Source: Prevotella sp. tf2-5 (lineage in GTDB: Bacteria > Bacteroidota > Bacteroidia > Bacteroidales > Bacteroidaceae). Taken from it: a stretch of DNA of 64,000 nt. Both the position numbers and the translations under genes were made by a program. Each line of letters starts with the position of its first letter. Within the stretch, counting starts at the first letter, position 1. Of this stretch, positions 42,584-52,407 are shown piece after piece. The stretch spans positions 372,001 through 436,000 of the forward strand of contig NZ_FOWK01000002.1 in the NCBI RefSeq assembly GCF_900115435.1, written 5' to 3'. Below the pieces are notes generated by a model that saw only the letters and a program-made list of their open reading frames with translations, ran no database searches and was not told the DNA's origin.

Positions 42584-43114
42584 TTACTCGATGATTAGCG
42601 TGTCGCCGTTAAGTGTCAGGTGTACTTTCTCGAATCGGTTCAGTTCCTCCACGACCTGCTGGAGTGGCATCTGCGGATTCCACGGGTAGTAGAGACGCAA
42701 GGCAGCGGTCTCGGCATTCCTTATCTCGATGGTTATGCGGTAGGCAGATGCTAGTTCGACAGCGATGTCCTTGAGGGGGACGTTCTCAAAAGTCTTCGGT
42801 TCACAAAGTGTCAGACTCTCTTGTGAGGACTGTCTTACAGCAGGGGCTGATGTTTTGTGAACAATGACTGTCGTATCTTGGACTTCAGTCTTTTGTGAGT
42901 GGCTGTTGCTGATGATATGGATAGCGGCATAGGCAATCCCTGACAGCATCAGTACGCCGATAAAGAGTGCCGCTATCTGCGTCCATCCCCAAGACTTGCG
43001 TTTAGGGGTAAAGTGCTTTACCTCGAACTTCTGCCATTCCTCGTCAAGGTCCACCTGTGTCTCCTCAGCATACATCTGCCGTAGCAGCTCCTCTAATTTG
43101 TCATTTGATTCCAT
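42584..43114 (-). CDS. Short anti-sigma factor (FecR-like, DUF4974 only)
   Basis: 176 residues. The cytoplasmic N-terminal ~60 residues (LEELLRQMYAEETQVDLDEEWQKFE) match the sigma-binding region of FecR-like proteins. One TM (~64-86) follows. The periplasmic part has only a DUF4974/STN-like domain (~108-176, TFENVPLKDIAVELASAYRI…GDTLIIE); the usual FecR domain is missing. It overlaps the sigma gene by 14 nt and sits 3 nt before the receptor. Confidence 0.75.
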   Translation of the reverse strand: MESNDKLEELLRQMYAEETQVDLDEEWQKFEVKHFTPKRKSWGWTQIAALFIGVLMLSGIAYAAIHIISNSHSQKTEVQDTTVIVHKTSAPAVRQSSQESLTLCEPKTFENVPLKDIAVELASAYRITIEIRNAETAALRLYYPWNPQMPLQQVVEELNRFEKVHLTLNGDTLIIE

Positions 43115-43589
43115 AACCTAAGGATTTTAAGTGTTCTTTAATTCGTTTGAGTGACTGTGACAGATGGTTATGAACAGTGACTTCGCTGACTTGTAACTCC
43201 TCGGCGATCTCCCTGTATTTCAGTCCTTGCTGGTAGCGCAGACGGAGTACCTGTTGGGAGAGGGGAGGCAGCTCGTTGCTGACAAAGCGGTGAATCATTC
43301 CCAGTAGTTCCTCATCCACCTCGGATGTCGTGGGATTCCAGTCCGCTATGACTGCTTGTGTCCGCTGCTGATGAGCCAGCAAGTTGATACAGCGGTTGCG
43401 CACACTGGTCAGCAGAAATCCTTGAAGAGTTGTGGAGTGGAGGTCGACGGTGCTGTTTAGCAGTTGGGTGAACACATCGCTTACCACGTCCTTGCTGTCC
43501 GCCTCGTCATGGAGCATACGCAGTGCAAAAGCGTACATCCCTTTGTAATAGTGTCGGAATACAGCCTCAAACTCTTGCTTGTCTTTCAT
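43101..43589 (-). CDS. ECF RNA polymerase sigma-70 factor
   Basis: 162 residues. Region 2 has FRHYYKGMYAFALRMLHDEADSKDVVSDVF, and region 4 has LPPLSQQVLRLRYQQGLKYREIAEELQVSEVTVHNHLSQSLKRIKEHL. It belongs to the Bacteroidales FecI-like group. With the anti-sigma and STN receptor downstream it forms a surface-signalling unit, presumably autoregulated. Confidence 0.92.
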   Translation of the reverse strand: MKDKQEFEAVFRHYYKGMYAFALRMLHDEADSKDVVSDVFTQLLNSTVDLHSTTLQGFLLTSVRNRCINLLAHQQRTQAVIADWNPTTSEVDEELLGMIHRFVSNELPPLSQQVLRLRYQQGLKYREIAEELQVSEVTVHNHLSQSLKRIKEHLKSLGYGIK

Positions 43590-43660
43590 CTGTCACTTAG
43601 TCTTTTTATCCTATATACAAACGAATACCTTGTTTTCCTAAGCAAAAAGACGGGAAAATA

Positions 43661-45559
43661 TCAGGGAATTATCAGATAGCCGTCCTTCTGCATGATATAT
43701 TCCTCTTGCAGAAGGTAGGTGAGGGCTTTGTCCAGCTCTTCCTTGGGCAGTTGCAGCCGGAGGAGCTCTGTGACGTGATGACGCTGGCGGTCGGAGAGTA
43801 GGGTGAGGATCTGCTGTTTCGCCTGTTGGATGTCCGTCTTGCTGGTGTGATGGCAGACATCACACTGTCCGCAGTCCTTCGTGTCTTTCTCACCGAAATA
43901 CTCCAGCAACTGGCGACTGCGGCACTTGCTGTTATCCTTGGCATACCGCAACATCGCCTCGATGCGCTCCTTGTATTGTGTCAGGCGCTCCTCATAGACT
44001 TCCTTTGACAGCAGCACATGCTCGCTGTCCTCCCTCCGCTGCATATAACGGATATACGGCACCTGTTTGCGGGGGATGAAATGGAGGACGTGTTTCTCGG
44101 AAAGTCCCTTCAGCGTCTGATAGACCTCATGCGACTTCATGCCACACTGGTTGGCTATCATACTCTCGTCGATGAAGCCGTAGTCAGCAAACAATCCTCC
44201 GTAGTTGCGTAGCAGGGCGATGATGACTTTTTCCTCGTTGGGATTCTCGCCTCGGAGACGGTACAGGTCGTCACGGGTCACCAAGAACTTGACTCGTGCC
44301 TGATTGTCTTGTTCCTCCGTATACTCGATATAACCGGCACGCTGCAGGATCTGCAGGGCGGAATGTACGCGGATGGGGAAGTGGTTGAACTTATGACAGA
44401 AGTCGTCGATATTGAACTCACGCGATACGCCATAGCCGTCGCCTGTGGCTATCTGATAGTAGTAGGCGAGATGGTCGTACACCTTACGGATATAGTCTTT
44501 CTCCGGGAAGGTATCGCTGACACGCTTGATGAGTTTCGGCTCGTCGGCATTATTATATAATAGGACGGCGCGAGCCGGTTGTCCGTCACGTCCCGCACGT
44601 CCCGCCTCCTGGAAGTAAGCTTCGATGGAGTCGGGGAGGTCGTAATGTGCCACGATACGCACATCAGGTTTGTCGATACCCATGCCGAAAGCATTCGTCG
44701 CCACCATGATACGCACCCGGTCGTGCTGCCAGTCACGCTGTCGCTTGTCTTTCTCCGCATGCTCCAGTCCAGCATGATAGAAGGTGGCGCTGAGACCTGC
44801 CTCTGTCAGATGCTCCGCTATCTCACGGGCATGGCGGCGACTACGTACATAGACGATGGCAGCGCCTTTCTCTCCCTCCAATAGTTGAATCAGTTCCGTC
44901 CGCTTGTCCACCGCATAACTCACGAGGTAGGTGAGGTTCTTACGCTCGAAACTCATCCTAAAGACATTGAACTTTTCCCTTTGCCATTCGTCTATTGACA
45001 ATCTCTCACAGATATCCTCCACAACCTTGGGAGTCGCTGTCGCTGTCAAAGCGAGGACGGGGACATCGGGACAGATACGGCGGATGTCAGCGATCTGGAG
45101 ATAGGAGGGACGGAAGTCATAGCCCCACTGACTGATACAGTGTGCCTCGTCGACCGTGATAAAACTGACCTGCATGTGCTTGAGCTTCGTCTGGAAGAGC
45201 TCACTGCCCAGACGCTCAGGGGAGACATAAAGGAGCTTGGTATTTCCCAAGATACAGTTCTCCAGTACTCGCAGGATATCATCACGCTGCATACCGCTAT
45301 AGACGGCAGCCGCCATGATACCCCGCTGGCGCAGGTGATGCACCTGGTCTTTCATCAGGGCTATCAGGGGGGTGATGACGATGCAGACACCCTCCATGGC
45401 AAGTGCCGGTACCTGAAAGGTGATGGACTTGCCACCACCTGTAGGCATCAGTCCCAGTGTGTCATGTCCGGCACCGACAGACTCGATGATCTCCCGTTGA
45501 ATACCCCGGAAGTCATCATAGCCCCAGTATTGTTTAAGGATTTGTTGATAGTTGCTCAT
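43661..45559 (-). CDS. recQ: ATP-dependent DNA helicase RecQ
   Basis: 632 residues. Walker A PTGGGKSITFQVPAL, DEAH box in TVDEAHCISQWGYDFRPSY, motif VI QEAGRAGRDG, and the RQC zinc site (CRSRQLLEYFGEKDTKDCGQCDVC). The C-terminus after RQC is a short winged-helix-like segment; no typical HRDC domain is seen. A 3'-5' helicase for repair and recombination. Its start overlaps recJ by 26 nt. Confidence 0.93.
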   Translation of the reverse strand: MSNYQQILKQYWGYDDFRGIQREIIESVGAGHDTLGLMPTGGGKSITFQVPALAMEGVCIVITPLIALMKDQVHHLRQRGIMAAAVYSGMQRDDILRVLENCILGNTKLLYVSPERLGSELFQTKLKHMQVSFITVDEAHCISQWGYDFRPSYLQIADIRRICPDVPVLALTATATPKVVEDICERLSIDEWQREKFNVFRMSFERKNLTYLVSYAVDKRTELIQLLEGEKGAAIVYVRSRRHAREIAEHLTEAGLSATFYHAGLEHAEKDKRQRDWQHDRVRIMVATNAFGMGIDKPDVRIVAHYDLPDSIEAYFQEAGRAGRDGQPARAVLLYNNADEPKLIKRVSDTFPEKDYIRKVYDHLAYYYQIATGDGYGVSREFNIDDFCHKFNHFPIRVHSALQILQRAGYIEYTEEQDNQARVKFLVTRDDLYRLRGENPNEEKVIIALLRNYGGLFADYGFIDESMIANQCGMKSHEVYQTLKGLSEKHVLHFIPRKQVPYIRYMQRREDSEHVLLSKEVYEERLTQYKERIEAMLRYAKDNSKCRSRQLLEYFGEKDTKDCGQCDVCHHTSKTDIQQAKQQILTLLSDRQRHHVTELLRLQLPKEELDKALTYLLQEEYIMQKDGYLIIP

Positions 45560-47276
45560 CTTCCGATGGTCGGATATCCTCTATCTGCAACTGTACCTCC
45601 CCACGCTTGTAGGTGTTCTCCTCAATCGTATAGACAATGTCGAAAGAGTGTTTCGACTTGATATAACGAGCCTCGGCACTCTGTCCGAAGGCGATACCGT
45701 TCATGACGACAGCCGACTTGGAGTCGACGAGTTCCAGTTTGATATGCTCTTGATGACGCCCCACCACCTTCGAGGTACCGAAGTCGTAGACATTACGGGT
45801 CAGGAACAGGGGCTTGGGATTCTCAGGACCATGAGGTGCCAGGCGACGCAACTCGTTATGCAGTTTCTTGGAGATATCCTTGAAGTCTATCTCCTCGTCG
45901 ATGTCGAGGGTAGGCAAAGTCTGCTCTGGCAGGATATGTCCGCTGACATACTCCTGGAAGCGACGGCGGAACTCCGGGATATTCTCCTGTTTGAGTGTCA
46001 GTCCGACGGCATAGGTATGTCCTCCGAAATTCTCCAGGATGTCACGACAACTTTTGATGGCGTCATAGATGTCGAAGCCGGCAACACTACGTGCTGAGCC
46101 AGAGGCGATACCATCGATAATCGTCAGGACGACGGTGGGGCGGAAATACAGCTCCGTCAGACGGGAGGCGACGATGCCTACCACTCCTTTCTTCCATCCC
46201 TCGTCATAGAGCACGATAGACTGCATGTGCTGCTGGCTCTCCAGGCGCGCCACGATATCGTTCGCCTCCTTGGTCATCTCCTTGTCGACATCCTTACGCT
46301 GCTCGTTATACTCGTTGATGCGATTTGCCTCAGTCAGTGCTTTCTGTAAGTCTTTCTCCACCAACAGCTCCACAGCCTCCTTGCCGTTCTGCATACGTCC
46401 GCTGGCATTGATACGGGGTCCGATCTTAAAGACGATATCACTCATCGTCAGCTCACGACCGGTGAGTCCGCAGATCTCTATGATCGCCTTCAGACCTATC
46501 GACGGACTCTGGTTCAACTGTTTGAGTCCATGGAAGGCAAGGATACGGTTCTCTCCCGTCACAGGGACAAGGTCAGCGGCAATACTCACGGCGCAGAAGT
46601 CGAGTAGGGGTATCAGCCGGGCAAAGGGAATGCCATTGTTCTTGGCAAACGCCTGCATCAGCTTAAAGCCTACGCCGCATCCGCACAGGTCCTTGAACGG
46701 ATAAGTGGAGTCCTCCCGTTTGGGATTGAGGATGGCGACGGCAGGAGGCATCACCTCATCAGGGACATGATGGTCACAGATGATGAAGTCGATACCCTGC
46801 TGCTTCGCATAGGTAATCTCCTCGATAGCCTTGATACCGCAGTCGAGGACGATAATCAGTTTCACACCAGTCTCCTTGGCATAGTCTATTCCCTTGATAC
46901 TGACACCATAACCCTCCTCTTCACGGTTGGGGATATAGTACTCTATATTGGAATAGAACTGCTGCAGGAACTTGTATACTAATGCCACCGCGGTACACCC
47001 GTCGACATCGTAGTCGCCATATACCATGATACGCTCCTTGCGTCCCATCGCATCGTTCAGGCGGTCAACGGCTACATCCATGTCGTTCATCAGGAACGGG
47101 TCGATGAGCTCGTTCATCATCGGTCTGAAGAATCGCTTTGCCGCACTCTCCGTCTTGATGCCGCGACCTATCAGCAGGTCGGCGACGATTGGACTCATGC
47201 CAATCTTCTCCGCCAGCTCCTTAGCCGCTTGTTGTCTTTCGGGTGTAGGTGGTTCGTAATTCCATTGATAATGCAT
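45534..47276 (-). CDS. recJ: Single-stranded-DNA-specific exonuclease RecJ
   Basis: 580 residues. DHH-domain motifs YGDYDVDG, VLDCGIKA, ICDHHVPDEVMPP (DHH) and DFCAVSIAADLVP; the DHHA1 region has GSARSVAGFDIYDAI and GGHTYAVGLTL; a C-terminal OB-like domain follows. A 5'-3' ssDNA exonuclease. It sits 2 nt after the C1 peptidase gene and overlaps recQ, so the two repair enzymes are coordinately expressed. Confidence 0.94.
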   Translation of the reverse strand: MHYQWNYEPPTPERQQAAKELAEKIGMSPIVADLLIGRGIKTESAAKRFFRPMMNELIDPFLMNDMDVAVDRLNDAMGRKERIMVYGDYDVDGCTAVALVYKFLQQFYSNIEYYIPNREEEGYGVSIKGIDYAKETGVKLIIVLDCGIKAIEEITYAKQQGIDFIICDHHVPDEVMPPAVAILNPKREDSTYPFKDLCGCGVGFKLMQAFAKNNGIPFARLIPLLDFCAVSIAADLVPVTGENRILAFHGLKQLNQSPSIGLKAIIEICGLTGRELTMSDIVFKIGPRINASGRMQNGKEAVELLVEKDLQKALTEANRINEYNEQRKDVDKEMTKEANDIVARLESQQHMQSIVLYDEGWKKGVVGIVASRLTELYFRPTVVLTIIDGIASGSARSVAGFDIYDAIKSCRDILENFGGHTYAVGLTLKQENIPEFRRRFQEYVSGHILPEQTLPTLDIDEEIDFKDISKKLHNELRRLAPHGPENPKPLFLTRNVYDFGTSKVVGRHQEHIKLELVDSKSAVVMNGIAFGQSAEARYIKSKHSFDIVYTIEENTYKRGEVQLQIEDIRPSEDEQLSTNP

Positions 47277-47278
47277 TT

Positions 47279-48478
47279 CTAAAGACCGAGTTTCTTGCGG
47301 ATGTCCTTGGGAATCGCATTCTTATTGACGGTATAGTCCATAGTGTTGGCGGCGATGAAGGTCTTGGTCATATACCAGATACCTTTGTAGTCGCCACTCT
47401 CACCCCATGAGTTCTTTACCATATAGTACTCCTTGCCGTTCTGATCCTTGGCGATACCATAGATCAGCATACCATGGTCGTCGGTGAGCTCCCAGTTGTC
47501 GTAACGCTCCTGACGCATCTCCTGGGTGGGGACAATCTCAGGGACGGTGCAGCCAAGGGAGTCGATGAGGTTACGCTTCTTGGCGGTGGTCATCTTCAGC
47601 CATCTCGCCATGTCACTGCCTTGCAGGCTCTCGGTCTTCTTGGTGTCGATAGCATAGGCGAGACCCTTGCGAGTGAAGCCGTCCTCGCTGACATCACCGC
47701 CCCATGCCACGGTATAACCGTTCATGACGGCATTGTCGATGACCTGCATCATCTCGTCCATCGGGAGGTTATAGGACAGCGGGTTACGCCAGTTGTCCTG
47801 TACCTCCACGGCAAAAGCGGTGTAGAAAGGATGGTGGGTGTAACTGGTGATGCTCACATAGTCGTTCCAGTCGAGTCCCAGGCTGGCGGCGAAGGTCTGT
47901 GGGGTATAGGTCTTGCCCTCATAGGTGAAGGTCTCTGGACACTTTCCGAGATATGCGTCAAGGATGCCTTGCAAGCCCACCTTCCACTGAGAAGACAACT
48001 TGTTTGCCTTGTTCTTGGCAACAGCCTCTACGTACGGCTCCAGGATGGAGAAGAACTCGTTGAAGTTGTTCAGGGAGTCACCATAGAGAGACCCCGGGAA
48101 AGGCATGGCATCGTCAGGACAGATACCGTAGTGCTGCAGCACGTAGTGTACGTCATAGGCGGAGCCACCCTGTGCGAACTGACAGTCACCATGCAGGCGT
48201 ACTACCTGAATGGCACGGTCCATATAGGTCTTGTTGGCAACGAAAGACTCACAGAGGTTGTAAGTCTTACCGCTCTTCTTCAGAATCTCTGCCTCGAAGA
48301 AGGAGAGGGTAGAGTAATCCCAGCACGTCCCGCTTCGGTTCTGGTCCTTGATGGAGGTGATGGGATTCTCCTTAATCACCGTGAACACGGGTTTGTTGCT
48401 TTTGACGGAGTCTTTGTCCTCCGCTTGTGCGCCTACCGCCACAAGGGCGAGTAGCGCAAGGGTCATTAGTTTCTTCAT
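47279..48478 (-). CDS. C1-family (PepC/bleomycin hydrolase-like) peptidase
   Basis: 399 residues with a signal peptide (MKKLMTLALLALVAVGAQA-ED), so exported, unlike cytosolic PepC. The oxyanion Gln and catalytic Cys are in KDQNRSGTCWDYSTLSF, and the His and Asn in DDHGMLIYGIA and MVKNSWGESGDYKG. Probably a periplasmic aminopeptidase. First of a tight group with recJ and recQ. Confidence 0.88.
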   Translation of the reverse strand: MKKLMTLALLALVAVGAQAEDKDSVKSNKPVFTVIKENPITSIKDQNRSGTCWDYSTLSFFEAEILKKSGKTYNLCESFVANKTYMDRAIQVVRLHGDCQFAQGGSAYDVHYVLQHYGICPDDAMPFPGSLYGDSLNNFNEFFSILEPYVEAVAKNKANKLSSQWKVGLQGILDAYLGKCPETFTYEGKTYTPQTFAASLGLDWNDYVSITSYTHHPFYTAFAVEVQDNWRNPLSYNLPMDEMMQVIDNAVMNGYTVAWGGDVSEDGFTRKGLAYAIDTKKTESLQGSDMARWLKMTTAKKRNLIDSLGCTVPEIVPTQEMRQERYDNWELTDDHGMLIYGIAKDQNGKEYYMVKNSWGESGDYKGIWYMTKTFIAANTMDYTVNKNAIPKDIRKKLGL

Positions 48479-48496
48479 TTTTTTTCTTTTTTATTT

Positions 48497-48570
48497 TGTT
48501 ATTTCGGTATTTCGGTATTTCGGTATTCCGGTATTTCGGTATTCCGGGTATTCCGGGATTCCGTTATTTC
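48497..48570. repeat. 8-bp CGGTATTY tandem array between M24 and C1 peptidase genes
   Basis: About eight units, CGGTATTT/CGGTATTC with late CGGGTATTC variants. It fills the 85-bp gap and abuts the M24 stop codon. The period and CGG-AT-YY plan match the CGGAATYT arrays at 13557 and 14436. Confidence 0.85.
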
Positions 48571-49958
48571 TTGTTGTTGGCCATGAACTCTTCGAGTTCC
48601 TGGGGATGGTAGGGGATGCGCTTGCTTCCTAAGAAGCGGCAGCCATCGCTGGTGATGAGCACGTCATCCTCAATGCGGATACCACCGAAGTCTTTGTAGG
48701 TCTCCAGCTTGTCGAAGTTGATAAACTCCTTGCAGTGTCCGTTCGCCTTCCACTCGTCGATGAGGGCAGGGATGAAATAGATGCCTGGCTCGTCGGTGAC
48801 GACGAAGCCTTCCTCTAAGGTACGTCCCATGCGCAGACAGTTGGTGCCGAACTGTTCCAGATCAGGTCGTGTCTCCTCATCGAAGCCCACATAGATCTGT
48901 CCCAGACCCTCCATGTCGTGAACGTCCATACCCATCATGTGTCCTAAACCGTGGGGCAGGAACATGGCATGGGCGCCGGCACGGACAGCCTCCTCCGTAT
49001 CGCCTCTCATGAGTCCGAGCTCTTTCAAGCGCTCCGTCATCATACGGCAGACGGCAAAATGCACGTCTTTATATTTCACACCGGGTTTTGCCACCTCTAA
49101 CACATAGTCGTGGCATGCCTCTACGATGCTGTAGATCTCCAACTGACGCTGGTCGAACTTACCCGTCACTGGCATCGTACGAGTATGGTCGCTGCAATAG
49201 TCGTCCAGTTCGCAACCGGCATCACATAAGGCAAGTCGTCCTGCCTCCAGTTTCGCGTCAGAAGGATTACCGTGCATGATCTCGCCATGCTGTGAGAAGA
49301 TGGTGGCAAAACTGGTGCCGTTGGCAATACTGCGGGCTATACCGTCGACCTGTCCACCGACAAAGCGTTCTGTCACACCGGGTTTGATAAGCAGTTGGGC
49401 AGTGGTATGCATGGCATAGCCCACATCACAGGCTCTGTCGATAGCCGCTATCTCCTGTGGCTCCTTGGTGGCACGCATCTTCACTACGGCATGGATGAGT
49501 TCCACGGAGGCTGCCTCCTTTTGTCGGGAAGGATGGATCCCTAACAGATCCATGATCTGTATCTTGGTGTCATGACGATAGGGGGGCAGGAAATGAATGT
49601 GAGAGGTCTGATGTTTGATGTACGACGTCAGATGTGACATCGGGGCGGTCTTGTTCACGCCGACCTCGGCAGCTAAGTCACTGACGGAGGGTGTGAACCC
49701 CATCCATACGATATCCTCTACGTCGATGTCGTCGCCAAAGATCCATTCCTCGTCGTTGTCGATGTCTATGACTCCCACCAGTCCGTCACGATGTTGTCCG
49801 AAATAGTAAAGGAATGAGGAGTCCTGACGCATAGGAGCATAACAGTTGGCAGGATAGTTGCATGGTGCCTCGTTATTGCCGAAGAGCACGATAATCCCTT
49901 TGCCCACCAGCTTTTTGAGTTCAGCGCGACGCTGAATATATGTATTCTTATCAAACAT
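48564..49958 (-). CDS. M24-family aminopeptidase P-like protein
   Basis: 464 residues from MFDKNTYIQRRAELKK at 49958, chosen because the longer in-frame start lies inside the promoter. An aminopeptidase-P N-domain (~1-160) is followed by an M24 pitta-bread domain with the metal ligands: CDAGCELDDYCSDHTRTMPV (Asp, Asp), FLPHGLGHMMGMDVHD (His), DEPGIYFIP (Glu), GGIRIEDDVLI (Glu). It removes N-terminal residues before proline. A segment near residue ~120 (HLTSYIKHQTSHIHFLP) is encoded by degenerate GACATCAGA-like word repeats. Confidence 0.9.
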   Translation of the reverse strand: MFDKNTYIQRRAELKKLVGKGIIVLFGNNEAPCNYPANCYAPMRQDSSFLYYFGQHRDGLVGVIDIDNDEEWIFGDDIDVEDIVWMGFTPSVSDLAAEVGVNKTAPMSHLTSYIKHQTSHIHFLPPYRHDTKIQIMDLLGIHPSRQKEAASVELIHAVVKMRATKEPQEIAAIDRACDVGYAMHTTAQLLIKPGVTERFVGGQVDGIARSIANGTSFATIFSQHGEIMHGNPSDAKLEAGRLALCDAGCELDDYCSDHTRTMPVTGKFDQRQLEIYSIVEACHDYVLEVAKPGVKYKDVHFAVCRMMTERLKELGLMRGDTEEAVRAGAHAMFLPHGLGHMMGMDVHDMEGLGQIYVGFDEETRPDLEQFGTNCLRMGRTLEEGFVVTDEPGIYFIPALIDEWKANGHCKEFINFDKLETYKDFGGIRIEDDVLITSDGCRFLGSKRIPYHPQELEEFMANNKK

Positions 49959-49994
49959 ATGTCTATAATTCGGTAATATTATCCAATTAGTTCG

Positions 49995-50002
49995 CAAAGT
50001 TA
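49995..50002 (-). promoter_or_regulatory. -7 element of the M24 peptidase gene
   Basis: TAACTTTG on the minus strand, 37 bp before the ATG at 49958. Confidence 0.65.
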
Positions 50003-50024
50003 CACATTATTTATGAAATTATAC

Positions 50025-50032
50025 TACCTTTG
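50025..50032 (+). promoter_or_regulatory. -7 element of the first patatin gene
   Basis: TACCTTTG, 20 bp before the ATG at 50052. It is only 22 bp from the divergent minus-strand -7 box, so the two promoters overlap. Confidence 0.7.
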
Positions 50033-50051
50033 CATCATAAAAAGCATTAAA

Positions 50052-50900
50052 ATGCAAATAACGTCTAACACAGGACTGGTTCTCGAAGGTGGGGGGATGC
50101 GTGGTGTCTTCACCTCTGGTGTACTTGATGCGTTTATGAAGCATGAGGTCTATTTCCCTTATGTGGTAGCCGTGTCGGCGGGTGCCTGTAACGGTCTGTC
50201 GTATATGAGTCAGCAGCCCCGCCGTGCCCGTTTCTCGAACATCGACATGCTACAGAGATATGATTACATCTCATTGAAGAACCTGATCGTCAACGGCAGT
50301 ATCTTCGACCCGGAGATCCTGTATGAGCGTTTCCCTAATGAGATCGTGCCTTTCGACTATGACACTTACGAGCAGAATCCTTGTGTCTTCGAGGTGGTCA
50401 CCACCAACTGTAGGACAGGACGTGCCATGTATCTCTCAGAGAAGCACGACCACCGTCGCCTGACACAGATCGTCAAGGCTTCCAGTTCCCTGCCTTTCGT
50501 CGCACATATCACGACGGTTGACGGCATACCTATGCTTGACGGCGGTATTGTCGACAGCATTCCTATTGTGCGTGCCATTGACACAGGGCATCATGAGAAT
50601 GTGGTGGTGCTGACGCGCAACCGTGGCTATCGCTCGTCGGAATTTGATTTCAAGACACCTAAGTTCATCTACAGGAACTATCCTCGTCTGCGGGTGGCGT
50701 TGAGTCACAGGACGGAAGAGTATAACAAGCAACTGGAATTGATAGAGCGTATGGAGGACTGGGGCGAGGTTATGGTTATTCGTCCTGAGCGTCCCCTGGA
50801 GGTAGGACGTATCTGTGAGGATGTGGTGAAACTGGAACGCCTCTATGAAGAAGGGTTCCAGCTTGGTGAGAAGTTTATTCTCTCAGAAGGTCTGGCCTGA
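50052..50900 (+). CDS. Patatin-like phospholipase (copy 1)
   Basis: 282 residues from the ATG at 50052 ([18 protein letters not shown]), after the promoter. Oxyanion loop [11 protein letters not shown], nucleophile elbow VSAGACNG (GxSxG variant, Ser in SAG), and the Asp of the dyad in [11 protein letters not shown]. It probably hydrolyses acyl lipids in the cytosol or at the inner membrane. It has a paralogue on the other side of trmD, and its 3' end overlaps trmD (convergent) by 26 nt. Confidence 0.88.
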   Translation: MQITSNTGLVLEGGGMRGVFTSGVLDAFMKHEVYFPYVVAVSAGACNGLSYMSQQPRRARFSNIDMLQRYDYISLKNLIVNGSIFDPEILYERFPNEIVPFDYDTYEQNPCVFEVVTTNCRTGRAMYLSEKHDHRRLTQIVKASSSLPFVAHITTVDGIPMLDGGIVDSIPIVRAIDTGHHENVVVLTRNRGYRSSEFDFKTPKFIYRNYPRLRVALSHRTEEYNKQLELIERMEDWGEVMVIRPERPLEVGRICEDVVKLERLYEEGFQLGEKFILSEGLA

Positions 50901-51552
50901 GCTTGCGGGTGCGCTCCATCGCCTGTTCCAATTCCCAGTTGCGTATTTTAGCCTCATTGCCTGAAAGCAATATCTCTGGTACTTTCCATCCCTTATAGTC
51001 CGCGGGACGGGTGTAGATAGGGGCGGCGAGGAGGTCGTCCTGAAAACAGTCTGACAGTGCCGACTGCTCATCACCAATCACACCCGGTACTACTCTCACA
51101 ATAGCGTCAGCGATCATTGCCGCCACCAGTTCACCTCCTGTGAGAACGAAGTCTCCGATTGATATCTCTTTGGTAATCAGGTGGTCACGCACTCTTTGGT
51201 CAACTCCTTTATAGTGTCCCGCAAGGATGATGAGGTTACCTTTCAGAGAGAGCTCGTTTGCCATGTGCTGGTCGAAACGCTCCCCGTCAGGTGACGTGAA
51301 AATCACCTCGTCGTAGTCACGTTCCGCCTTCAGTGCTGTGATACAACGGTCGATGGGTTCACACTGCATCACCATACCCGCACTACCCCCATAGGGATAA
51401 TCGTCTACACGTCTCCATTTGTCAAGCGTATAGTCACGCAGGTTATGCAACCGTATCTCGGCAAGTCCTTTCTTCTCGGCACGGGCGAGGATACTCTCAT
51501 GTACAAAGCCCTCCAGCATTTCGGGCAGCACCGTGATAATGTCAATTCTCAT
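50875..51552 (-). CDS. trmD: tRNA (guanine-N1)-methyltransferase
   Basis: 225 residues. The SPOUT knot is visible in [27 protein letters not shown], with [14 protein letters not shown] for SAM/tRNA binding and [21 protein letters not shown] at the C-terminus. It methylates G37 of tRNAs to prevent frameshifting. It overlaps the second patatin gene by 4 nt and is away from rpsP and rplS, with which it is often grouped in other phyla. Confidence 0.95.
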   Translation of the reverse strand: MRIDIITVLPEMLEGFVHESILARAEKKGLAEIRLHNLRDYTLDKWRRVDDYPYGGSAGMVMQCEPIDRCITALKAERDYDEVIFTSPDGERFDQHMANELSLKGNLIILAGHYKGVDQRVRDHLITKEISIGDFVLTGGELVAAMIADAIVRVVPGVIGDEQSALSDCFQDDLLAAPIYTRPADYKGWKVPEILLSGNEAKIRNWELEQAMERTRKLRPDLLRE

Positions 51553-52400
51553 GATTTATAAAACTCCTTGATCTGTTCGATATAACGTTCTCCGATGGTA
51601 CGCCCCATTTCATAGACATGTCTCATCTCATCAGGGTTGTGGGAGATATGACCGATGGGGATCTTCCCGTCAGGGCGGATGACTAGGCAGCGTCCTTGTC
51701 GTTCTGCCTCTGCCACATAGTCCAGCTCGTGGTTATACATGACATGCCGCTCGTCCATCGCCTTGAGCATCTTAGGATATTTCCTAAGTGCGATGCGCAT
51801 GACGGGCATCAGTTTGTTGGGTTCCTTCACGAAGCCTTTGGGCTGTGTCAGGATGACCACATTGCGGTTGAAGCCCTGTCGCTCGTAATACTCCAGGGGG
51901 ATGGAGTCGCTGACACCACCGTCCAGCAACTGGTGTCCTTGTACCTTAACCACCTTTGAAGCCAGGGGCATGGACGCCGAAGCCCTCAGCCACTCCAGTT
52001 CCTCATAGTCCACATGGTCGATGTCGTGATAGACCGCCTGTCCTGTCAGTACGTCTGTGCATACGACAGTAAACCTCATGGGGTTCTGCTCGAAGGTCTG
52101 TGTGTCAAAGACGTCATACTCGTAAGGCACCACGTGATAGCCGAACTCAGCATTGAAATAATTGCCACTCCTCAGCAATGAGCGTATTCCACTATAGCGG
52201 GCATCCTTCGCAAAACGGGTGTTATAACGGATAGCCCGTCCTATCTGCCGGGACTTGTAGTTACAGCCGAAGGCGGCACCCGCCGATACACCGATGAGTC
52301 CGTCAGGCTCGACACCGTGCTCCATCATCACGTCTGTCACTCCTGCCGACCACAGCCCCCGCATGGCGCCCCCTTCCAATACCAGTCCTCGTCTCATCAT
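51549..52400 (-). CDS. Patatin-like phospholipase (copy 2)
   Basis: 283 residues. [16 protein letters not shown], nucleophile elbow VSAGAAFG and the dyad Asp in [11 protein letters not shown]. It has the same length and architecture as the copy at 50052, including C-terminal [13 protein letters not shown] versus [13 protein letters not shown]. It overlaps trmD by 4 nt and follows the GH3 gene by 7 nt. Confidence 0.88.
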   Translation of the reverse strand: MMRRGLVLEGGAMRGLWSAGVTDVMMEHGVEPDGLIGVSAGAAFGCNYKSRQIGRAIRYNTRFAKDARYSGIRSLLRSGNYFNAEFGYHVVPYEYDVFDTQTFEQNPMRFTVVCTDVLTGQAVYHDIDHVDYEELEWLRASASMPLASKVVKVQGHQLLDGGVSDSIPLEYYERQGFNRNVVILTQPKGFVKEPNKLMPVMRIALRKYPKMLKAMDERHVMYNHELDYVAEAERQGRCLVIRPDGKIPIGHISHNPDEMRHVYEMGRTIGERYIEQIKEFYKS

Positions 52401-52407
52401 AGCTTTT

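Noticed and set aside
47474..48454. 326-codon frame opposite the C1 peptidase
   Set aside because: The peptidase has a signal peptide and complete catalytic triad; the antisense frame has no feature of its own.
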